From the NCBI RefSeq assembly GCF_000372725.1, contig NW_005194951.1:64208-128207 (forward strand): a stretch of DNA of 64,000 nucleotides, written 5' to 3'. Numbering within the stretch: the stretch's first letter is position 1; each line of letters starts with the position of its first letter. The notes beneath the pieces were generated by a model. That model made no database searches, was not told the DNA's origin, and saw nothing but the letters and a program-made list of their open reading frames with translations. Below are positions 56,925 to 64,000 of this stretch, one piece after another. Source of the stretch: Emiliania huxleyi CCMP1516. Its lineage: Eukaryota; Haptophyta; Isochrysidales; Noelaerhabdaceae. A program made the translations under genes and the position numbers.

Positions 56925-58710
56925 TCAAACGGGCACCGTCTCGTACAGCGCAACTACGCCGAGCAGCGCGGGCTGCTGCCGCACGACACGCAGCCCCGCG
57001 GCGCGCGCCATCGCCGCCACGTCCTGGTTGTAGACACACCTAGGGTTAGGGCTCTAGGGTTAGGAGGTTGGGTTAGGGTTAGGGTTAAGGTTGGGGTAAG
57101 GGTTGTAGACACACCCTTTGCCGCCCAGCCTCGCCGCCGCGCTCGACGTCGCGTCCTGGTAGGCGCCTGGGGGGGAACCGGGCGAGAGCGCTGCGAGCTG
57201 TGTACCATGTGGAGCGCTAGGAGGGCTCATCTCGGCTCATCTCGGCTCATCTCGGCTCATCTCGGCTCTAAGAGGCGTGCCGAGCGCGCCGCCCGAGCGC
57301 TGGTGCTCGAGCAAGACGACGCGCCTAGGAGGTGTCTCGGAGGTGTCTAGGAGGTGTCTCGGAGGTGTCTAGGAGGTGTCTAGGAGGTGTCTAGGAGGTG
57401 TCTAGGAGGTGTCTAGGAGGTGTCTCGGAGGTGTCTAGGAGGTGTCTAGGAGGTGCCTAGGAGGTGTCTCGGAGGTGTCTAGGAGGTGTCTAGGAGGTGT
57501 CTAGGAGGTGTCTAGGAGGTGTCTAGGAGGTGTCTAGGAGGTGTCTAGGAGGTGTCTAGGAGGTGTCTAGGAAGTGTCTAGTGGGAGGTGTCTCGGAAGT
57601 GTCTAGGAGGTGTCTACGAGGTGTCTAGTGGGAGGTGCTCGAGCAAGACGACACAGGTCGGAGCATCGAGGGAGGCTCGCCCGAGCACCGCTGTCCGCGC
57701 TGCCGTTTAGCGTGTCTTGTGAGTGCGTGTGTGTCTGTGTGTCGCGCCAGCGTGCCGGCATCTCCGGTCTAGCGTCCACCACCCATACCGCGCTGGTGTG
57801 TCCAGTCCGAGCCCCTTGGCTGCTCCTCGCCGGCGTACTGACTTTCTTATTATATCTAGCGTGGCCCCAGTCTGTGTGTGTGTGTGAGAGAGAGGCTGCC
57901 GACCGCCCTCCAAGAGCTCCAAGAGTGCGTCTTCAGCTTCTAGAGCAGCCACCCGCCCGGCTTGCACACGCGCCGCATCTCGGAGAGCGCCCGCTCCGGC
58001 CGGCCGTACACGCAGAGCGAGAAGGTGTCGATGACGCTGTCAAAGCTCGCGTCGGCGAACCGCATCGCCTGCGGGCCGGATAACGGCGCGTGCGCTTGTG
58101 CGTCACAACCGGCGCCGGCCCTGCTTGGCGGCGGAGAGGAGAGGAGAGGCGAGGAGAGGAGAGGCGAGGAGAGGAAAGGAGAGGAGAGGAGAGGAGAGGA
58201 GAGGCGAGGAGAGGAAAGGAGAGGAGAGGCGAGGCGAGGCGAGGAGAGGAGAGGAGAGGAGAGGAGAGGATCAGGAGGCGGCTCGTCTTCCTCCGCGTCC
58301 ATGAGCTGCAGGTCGACGGCGAGGCGCGGCGCGAGTGCGGCGGCCGCCGGCCGCGCCTCGCGCAGCATGCCCGGCGACAGGTCCACCGCGGTGAGCGACT
58401 CGCACCGGCCGGGGTCGTACAGCGGGAGGTTGAGGCCGGTGCCGACTCCTACCTCGAGGACGCGTCCGCGGCAGAGGTCGGTGGCCTGCGCGCGCAGCGC
58501 CTGCAGGCCGAGCGCCGACGCGAGCGGGCCGCTGTCGAGCGAGTCGTACTGGCTGGCGGCGGAGTCGTAGAGCCGAACGAGCTCCGGCTCGGAACTCTCC
58601 CGCTCAGGAGCCGCAGACCACGCCGCGGTTCGCGGCGCCGCGAGCAGCGCGGCCGACAGCGAGAGCGCCAGGCGGCGCGAAGCGTCGGAAGCGGTCGGCG
58701 GCGTCCGCAT
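56925..58710 (-). CDS. SAM-dependent methyltransferase (METTL7/UbiE-like), five exons
   Basis: Exons 58710-58297, 58068-57950, 57324-57281, 57166-57115 and 57039-56925 close in phase to 247 residues. The N-terminus is a likely organellar or secretory leader ([20 protein letters not shown]). The domain reads [18 protein letters not shown], motif [73 protein letters not shown], then [20 protein letters not shown] and ALYETVPV. The last motifs match METTL7-like C-termini. Introns 58296-58069, 57949-57325 and 57280-57167 are GC-AG; 57114-57040 is GT-AG. Each intron is filled by a different tandem repeat. The last consists of telomere-like repeats flanked by the 14-bp copy GTGTGTCTACAACC. The substrate is unknown. 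Confidence 0.82.
57040..57114 (-). repeat. Intron made of telomere-like repeats
   Basis: The 75-nt intron is GTGTGTCTACAACC, a run of TTACCCC/TTAACCC/CTAACCC units, then CCCTAG. The first 14 bases are repeated exactly at the start of the next exon. Confidence 0.88.
57325..57640. repeat. GTGTCTAGGAG array
   Basis: Some 28 units of GTGTCTAGGAG (variant GTGTCTCGGAG) in methyltransferase intron 2. The words GGTGCTCGAGCAAGACGAC flank the array on both sides (57302- and 57637-), one copy being exon 3. Confidence 0.95.
58135..58270. repeat. GAGGAGAGGC/GAGGAGAGGA array
   Basis: About 13 decamers in methyltransferase intron 1. Confidence 0.95.
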
Positions 58711-58735
58711 TTAGGCGCCCGTGTATTCTTTTTGG

Positions 58736-58774
58736 ATTTTTAGCAATACCAAACAACTCTAACACTCACACGTT
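58736..58774 (-). promoter_or_regulatory. Conserved upstream element (copy 2)
   Basis: Matches 24016-24052. It lies ~30 bp upstream of the methyltransferase ATG at 58710 in the same orientation relative to the gene. Confidence 0.4.
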
Positions 58775-58799
58775 GTTGTTCTTGTTGTTCTTTGTTGTT

Positions 58800-59469
58800 C
58801 TTTTTTGCGTGGGGCGGCCAGCATGACGGGGTGGAAGGGTAGGTCTGGGCCCTCCCGTCGGGGGTTTCCCTCTCTTCACGCCGGAATTTTCACAGGAAAA
58901 GAAATTTTCCGCGAATCACGATGTCAACCCTCCCCAAGTGAGGTGATCTGGTTGGTGCTTGTAGGGCTTGAGAGTGGCCTGCCATGTCACAGGAAGGACT
59001 ATGGTTGCAGGAGAGTAACACAACAGAAGACGCACATCGAGAAAAAGGAATTTCCGGAAAAGAATTTAAACAAGAGGCGGTCGCACGACACGATTCACGC
59101 GACAGGCGAGGCGCGGGCGACGGCTTCCTCAGAAGCCGTCGCCCGCACCACAGGGGGTCCCGATCCCCCCAGCACCTTCACCACATGCTAGGGGGGGGGT
59201 CGTGGCCGAGGACCCCCCCAGAGACTCGTGGTCAGACCCTCCGGGCCCTTGATTTTACGCCTCATTAGATTTCGAGCATTTTCGAGGGGGAAATCATCCT
59301 TTGGAGCGCTATATGAGCCTTGAGACTGGTCAGATTCTCCAAGATAGTGGACTTTCAGCCACGATTTCACAACTTTGGGGGCCAAAATCGGATCTTCTGG
59401 TGGCTATTCCTAGCCCACGAACTGCTGTGGGGGTGCCCACCACATGCTAGGGGGGGGGTCCGACCCCCC
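58800..59469. other. No gene seen; repeat words near the gap
   Basis: CACCACATGCTAGGGGGGG occurs at ~59180 and again at ~59439 just before the N run. No coding similarity. Confidence 0.4.
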
Positions 59470-59569
59470 NNNNNNNNNNNNNNNNNNNNNNNNNNNNNNN
59501 NNNNNNNNNNNNNNNNNNNNNNNNNNNNNNNNNNNNNNNNNNNNNNNNNNNNNNNNNNNNNNNNNNNNN
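59470..59569. other. Assembly gap, 100 N
   Basis: A run of N in the sequence. The round length suggests unknown size. Confidence 1.
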
Positions 59570-59737
59570 AGCCCGTCGACGCTAAGGAAGGAGCGAGCGA
59601 GGGCGAGCCCACGGAGCAGGCGCACATCCCTTCCAGGGAGGGGGGCGTGAGTAGAAGTGCGCCCCCCTCCCTGGAAGCGATGTGCGCCTGCTCCGTGGGC
59701 TCGCCCTCGCTCGCTCCTTCCTCAGCGTCGACGGGCT
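59570..59737. repeat. Long palindrome, ~75-bp arms, at the gap edge
   Basis: The left arm starts AGCCCGTCGACGCTAAGGAAG and the right arm ends with its reverse complement at 59737. The arms are nearly perfect around a ~16-base spacer (CGTGAGTAGAAGTGCG). Confidence 0.9.
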
Positions 59738-59987
59738 CCAGGAGCGAGAGCGGGACGAGGCCGCGGATGATCCCGGCGGCGCACGAGAAGGCCACAAACG
59801 CCGTCTGCGACTCCTCGAGCGACTCCGGACAGTGGCGCTCGACGCGGTCGCCCTTGGCCAGCGTGATTCCTCGTCCTCCGCGACACAGGGAGCGCGTGCG
59901 CGGGCGACGCACGGGTCGCACTTTGGCTTGCGCGCGGATGCCGGCAAAGGCCGAGAGGAATCCACTAAAAAATCCACAGACATCCAT
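59738..59987 (-). CDS. Possible unknown gene, truncated by palindrome and gap
   Basis: From ATG 59987 the minus strand reads MDVCGFFSGFLSAFAGIRAQ, then RGGRGITLAKGDRVERHCPE, SLEESQTAFVAFSCAAGIIR and GLVPLSLLEPVDAEEG, with better composition than the opposite frames. It runs into the palindrome. It overlaps the proposed start of the ankyrin gene on the other strand, so one of the two starts is wrong. Confidence 0.4.
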
Positions 59988-61515
59988 TCAGTGTTTCTTC
60001 TTTCTGGCGGCACATGAGCGGCGTCCTCCCCACCTCGCCGACCTCCTCCTGGCTCGGGGCGACCTGGCCTCGCTGCGCGCTTTCCTCTCCGACGCGCGGC
60101 ACGACACCGAGTTGCAGGACACGCTGCTCACCTGGGCCGCTCGTCACGGGCAGGCCGAGGCGGTGCGGCTGCTGCTCGAGGGCGGCGCGAGTGTCGGGGC
60201 GACGATTGGCGGCGGCGCTTCCGCGCTGTATACCGCGTGCCAGGAGGGCCAGATTGAGTGCGCCCGGCTGCTCCTCGAGGCTGGCGCGGCGATGGACCAG
60301 GCCCAGCAGAACGGCGCCACGCCGCTGCTCATCGCGAGTCAGAAGGGCCACGTCGAGATCGCCCGGCTGCTCCTCGAGGCTGGCGGGGCGACAGGCCAAG
60401 CCGATGAGAACGGCTGCACGCCGCTGTACGTCGCGAGCCGGGAAGGCCACGTCGAGGTCGTCAGGCTGCTTCTCGAGGCAGGCGCGGCGGTGGCTCATGC
60501 AGACGCTGAAGGCCGCACGCCGCTGTACGTCGCGTGCCAGGACGGCCGCCTCGAGTGCGCCATGCTGCTGCGCGACGCTGGCGCTGACATCAACCAAGCG
60601 ATGAACGACGGCACCACGCCGCTGCTCATAGCATGCTTCAGCGGCCGCCTCGAGTGCGTCAGGCTGCTTCTCGAGGCTGGCGCAGCGATCGACCAGGCCG
60701 ATGAACAAGGCGCCACGCCGCTGTTCGCGGCGTGCCTGAAGGGCCACCTCGAGGTCGCCAAGCTCCTCTCCTCCTACGGCGCCTCCCGCGCCGCTACGCC
60801 CTTCGGCACGCCCGAGGAGGTTGCAACCGAAGAAGGCCACGCCGACCTCGCCGCCTGGCTGGTCGCCAGCCAGAGGGCGGCGGCCGAGAGGGCGGCGGCC
60901 GAGAGGGCGGCCGAGGAGGCTGCGGCGGCAAGAGAGGCGGCGGAGGCGGAGGCGGCGCGGCATGCCACTGAGCTGCTGGCGGAGATCGAGGCGGAGGAGG
61001 AGGCGGAGGAGAGGCGGAGCAAGGGCAAGGGCAAGAAGAAGAAGAAGAAGAAGAACAAGGGCGGCGCGGCTGACGCAGCGGGGCCGTCGCAGGAGCCCGA
61101 GGCGACGGAAGCGGAGGCGCCCGCGGCGGCGGAGGAGGCGGAGCTGGCAGCGGCGCTCGAGGAGAGCGTGAGGGTGGAGGGCGAGGCGAGGTACACTGCG
61201 GGGGAGCAGGCGCCGGTCCCGGAGGCTGGCGAAGCGGGCGTGGCTTCCGAGGCCGCACCGTCCCCAAGCGGGCCGCAGCCGCCGCCCGCAGCCGTCTCGC
61301 TCGCGGACGCCGGCTTTGACACGGGCCGGCCGGCGGTCCCCGAGTCCACCCTGGGCGGCGAGACCACGTGCATCGTTTGCTTCTCCAACCCAAAGTCGCA
61401 CGTCGCGGGGCCGTGCGGGCACTTGTGCGCTTGCGGCCCCTGCTCCGCCAGGATGGAGTCGTGCCCCATCTGCCGCGCGCCCGTGCTGATGTGGATGCAG
61501 CTGCGCGTTGCCTGA
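59938..61515 (+). CDS. Ankyrin-repeat RING-finger protein (E3 ligase)
   Basis: The frame from ATG 59938 gives 525 residues. Conserved sequence begins at ~60010, and a first exon elsewhere is possible. Seven or so ankyrin repeats (pattern GxTPLxxAxQxGHxEVxRLLLEAGAA) occupy residues ~35-270. A charged Ala/Glu helix and a KKKKKKKNK patch, likely a nuclear signal, follow. At the C-terminus is a C3HC4 RING, CIVCFSNPKSHVAGPCGHLC, ACGPCSARMESCPICRAPV. The combination is typical of ubiquitin ligases that use ankyrin repeats to bind the substrate. No intron is visible. The ankyrin units are similar enough at the DNA level to suggest recent tandem expansion. Confidence 0.85.
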   Translation: MPAKAERNPLKNPQTSIQCFFFLAAHERRPPHLADLLLARGDLASLRAFLSDARHDTELQDTLLTWAARHGQAEAVRLLLEGGASVGATIGGGASALYTACQEGQIECARLLLEAGAAMDQAQQNGATPLLIASQKGHVEIARLLLEAGGATGQADENGCTPLYVASREGHVEVVRLLLEAGAAVAHADAEGRTPLYVACQDGRLECAMLLRDAGADINQAMNDGTTPLLIACFSGRLECVRLLLEAGAAIDQADEQGATPLFAACLKGHLEVAKLLSSYGASRAATPFGTPEEVATEEGHADLAAWLVASQRAAAERAAAERAAEEAAAAREAAEAEAARHATELLAEIEAEEEAEERRSKGKGKKKKKKKNKGGAADAAGPSQEPEATEAEAPAAAEEAELAAALEESVRVEGEARYTAGEQAPVPEAGEAGVASEAAPSPSGPQPPPAAVSLADAGFDTGRPAVPESTLGGETTCIVCFSNPKSHVAGPCGHLCACGPCSARMESCPICRAPVLMWMQLRVA

Positions 61516-61825
61516 GGGCTCTGCTTCTGCAGTCCATGAGCTCCGGAGGGAGGGAATAGAATATAGACCTAGCACAAGAGGGTTTTCTTCTCGTGGCCCG
61601 CCCAGGGCTTGACCTAGTCACGCGCGCAGCCCACCGCCTAAGACCAACTAGACGCCCTCTGCTCTTCACATCGAAAAACAAAAACCCCGGACCCAACTCC
61701 CAAGTGCCAAGACGCGCTCGTCACACAAACCACCAGATACTGTGTAGCTCTTCACAACCCTGGGGAAGGGGGGGGGGGGGTGCGCGTTCGCAGGGAAGGG
61801 AGGCGGTCTCAAAGAAAACGCGCGC

Positions 61826-61972
<147 letters not shown>

Positions 61973-61999
61973 GTTGTGCTGTGTCGGTGCCCACAGATA

Positions 62000-62730
62000 A
62001 AACTTCTGATGACTAGTTGCAAAAAGTATCACGTGGAAAACAAACAAAAAACGATGTCACGGCCAGCTCGGCACTATCTACTCAAAAAAAGTGACATAGA
62101 GCACCCACGTTTTAAGCGTTCTGTGCACACACAAGGTCCGTCCGCGTGCACCGCCAGCTTCCCAGGCCCATAGCGCGAAAAACGAAGGAGGAGATGCATC
62201 CTAGCTGTGTCGCCACCGAAGGCGACTCGACGCCGCTGGAGATCGGAGATCAAGCTCTGACAGGTCACACGTCGCTCCTTTGACGCCGACGTGACTCACC
62301 CGTGCAGAGCACATCAGGACACGGTCTCGATGCGCTCGGTACGACGCCTGCGACCCGTCTCGGGTCAGGTGGCACGACGCTCATCGCGCCCGCCAGCGCT
62401 GCCGTGCAGGTTGCCACGACGAGGTCGAGCACGCTTCTATACGCTCGCCGAGCCTTCCTTTCCATCCCATTAGGCAGCCTGGGAACGGTGGCGATCAGAG
62501 GCAAAGCCTACGAGGGGTGGTGGATCCACATGTCACGGCCACCGCCGGCTCGACGCGACGATAGCCTCCGGAGGCTGACTTTGAGGCACCATCATCGGAC
62601 GATGTCGACGAGCTGGGTCGCTCTCGCGGTAGCCAGGTAGCCCCCCATACTAGTAGCACCAGCCATGGCCTCAGGGAGCGCGGGCGAGGGCGCTGGGAGC
62701 AACACGGACAAAAAAACATCAAAATTCATC
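62000..62730. other. No gene supported
   Basis: Both strands carry open frames of 60-110 codons; none is recognisable. Confidence 0.35.
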
Positions 62731-62734
62731 ATTG

Positions 62735-63301
62735 TCACAGCACCCGTATTTGCAACGAGTCTGATGCCATGCGTGACCTCTGGGGGGAGGCGAGGGCCCT
62801 AGGGGGTACCCATGCGGGGGGAGATGGGGTCACCCAGTCCGCCGCAGGCGCCGATTTCTTTGGCAGTTTTTTTTCTTTTTCGCGCGATTTTTTACTTGTT
62901 TCATGGGAATTCGGCGTACTTGCGGCCATGCTATCACGCCTTGCGACATCCTTTCGGCGCTGCTGACCGTGCCATGCTGCACAATTGATCACCTGCATAG
63001 CTCGCGGCCTTAGTCTTCGGCATTCAGTGACGACCTGATCGTACGGCCAGTAGGAAGGTGTTCTTCCAGCCAGTACGGCCAGTAGGAAGGTGTCCTTCCA
63101 GCGCGTGCACGCTTCTGACGCAATGCGCGTCACAAACTGCCTCGGATTGGCTGCTGGCACTCTCGAGGCTATGCCTACACAGCCTCGCGCGCATGGGCAG
63201 TCAAGAGGGACCATGCACCTTCTCAGGACAGCGCCGGTGCCTCTCTCTTGGACCGGCAAACGTGGTGGTCTCGTGTCACCAATGTGGGACCAGTGCAGCA
63301 C
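62735..63301 (-). CDS. Possible unknown protein with 32-bp internal duplication
   Basis: Minus-strand frame with FVTRIASEACTRWKDTFLLA, YDQVVTECRRLRPRAMQVIN and a Lys-rich tail. A 32-bp tandem duplication (units at 63041 and 63073) lies within it. No family recognised; it may be non-coding. Confidence 0.25.
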   Translation of the reverse strand: MLHWSHIGDTRPPRLPVQERGTGAVLRRCMVPLDCPCARGCVGIASRVPAANPRQFVTRIASEACTRWKDTFLLAVLAGRTPSYWPYDQVVTECRRLRPRAMQVINCAAWHGQQRRKDVARRDSMAASTPNSHETSKKSREKEKKLPKKSAPAADWVTPSPPAWVPPRALASPQRSRMASDSLQIRVL

Positions 63302-63551
63302 ATCGCGCCATCGACAGCTCTGAACTGCGCCTCACCACTGACCGGGAAGGCCGCCAAGTGGGTCAGCACCGGTCGCACATTGTGGCAGCAGTCAGCAGTG
63401 CATGTCTGATAGCTAGAGCAGCAGCGTCAGGGTCGCAGGGTCGGATCGTGTCAAGCCTCTCGCCCGGCCGGCCGTGTGCAGACGTCGGCCTGTCTGCTGT
63501 CTGGAGTGATCTGTCGGCGGTCAGTACGACCGATCAGGTTGGAGTTTTCTG

Positions 63552-64000
63552 ATGATTGGAGGGTCTATCTGTATGTACTCCTCGAGATCTCTCCAAATCT
63601 GCCCTCTGATTAACCTAGCTTAATCGGGAACTTGGTGCTAATAGAGACTAATAGAGCCGGAGCCCCCGGTGCCTCCGGGGGCCCCCGCGCCCCCCCACGT
63701 GACCTAGTAGTGTCCCCAGCTATGGGCGTGTCCACGTTGGAGCCAGGTGTGGTGTGGACGCGAGAATAGCTCCGCCGTTCATGTAGGCAACCGATGCGAG
63801 TCGACTGGTGTGTGTCGTCGTGGTTTCGTACTCGAGTATCAATCAAGAATGCTCACAAAAGAAAAACAACGCCCGCGCTCGAAGACAGCTTGCTGTGGCC
63901 ACGGCGCCTGGTTGTTGCACGTTGATCGGCGTGAAGGTTCGCTTGTTCCGTTCCTCATCCCACGCGGCGCGTGTTGGCCTTTGCGCGAGCGTGCCCGGCC
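63552..64000. other. Non-coding; dispersed repeat near 63816-63850
   Basis: GTCGTGGTTTCGTA ... TATCAATCAAGAATGCTCAC matches ~13625-13656. A GC-rich hairpin (CCCCCGGTGCCTCCGGGGG) lies at ~63663-63682. Confidence 0.45.

Overview
This is a nuclear window from a GC-rich, intron-rich unicellular eukaryote, most likely a marine alga such as a haptophyte (low-to-moderate confidence). The supporting signs are split genes, a peroxin, a TRPM-type channel, ABCG half-transporters, F-box/RCC1 proteins, LINE fragments, interstitial TTAGGG-type telomeric repeats, several N-termini that look like secretory or plastid leaders, and introns with GT, GC and at least one GA donor that mostly end AG|G. A 100-N assembly gap lies at 59470-59569. 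There are no prokaryotic operons, rRNA genes or CRISPR arrays, and I found no convincing tRNA.

Layout. 1-13.9 kb: an Ala-rich unknown protein, a macro-domain protein with a poly-Gly insertion, a methyltransferase fused to an Ala/Glu/Arg coiled region, a MITE-like element with 68-bp inverted repeats, two small membrane proteins, and an unknown two-exon gene beside CTGTCAGG arrays. 14-22 kb: an F-box/RCC1 protein, PEX10, a secreted Cu/Zn-SOD-like protein, a frameshifted gene and a second F-box/RCC1 protein. 22-30.3 kb: a poorly coding stretch, a hairpin-rich repeat, then a large TRPM-like channel gene. 30.3-34.2 kb: retrotransposon debris, a 181-bp satellite and telomere-like repeats. 34.5-40.4 kb: an ABC-F ATPase and a phytanoyl-CoA dioxygenase family gene. 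40.9-49.6 kb: two tandem ABCG half-transporters. 50.8-56.9 kb: a membrane protein, then a damaged LINE abutting an unrecognised gene. 56.9-61.5 kb: a second methyltransferase, the gap with a long palindrome, and an ankyrin-RING protein. 61.6-64 kb: almost no recognisable coding.

The most striking feature is how the introns are built. In at least nine genes the first 10-40 bases of an intron are a diverged copy of the first bases of the exon that follows it. The exon start therefore sets the donor dinucleotide (GT, GC or GA), and the intron body between the two copies ends in AG. The body can be a ~10-bp-unit minisatellite, a short hairpin element shared by three genes, a LINE 3' tail, a block of telomeric repeats, or nothing: in the dioxygenase gene the intron and the final exon are two 79-bp copies of one another. 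The genes do not form an obvious pathway; what unites the window is this mode of intron gain.
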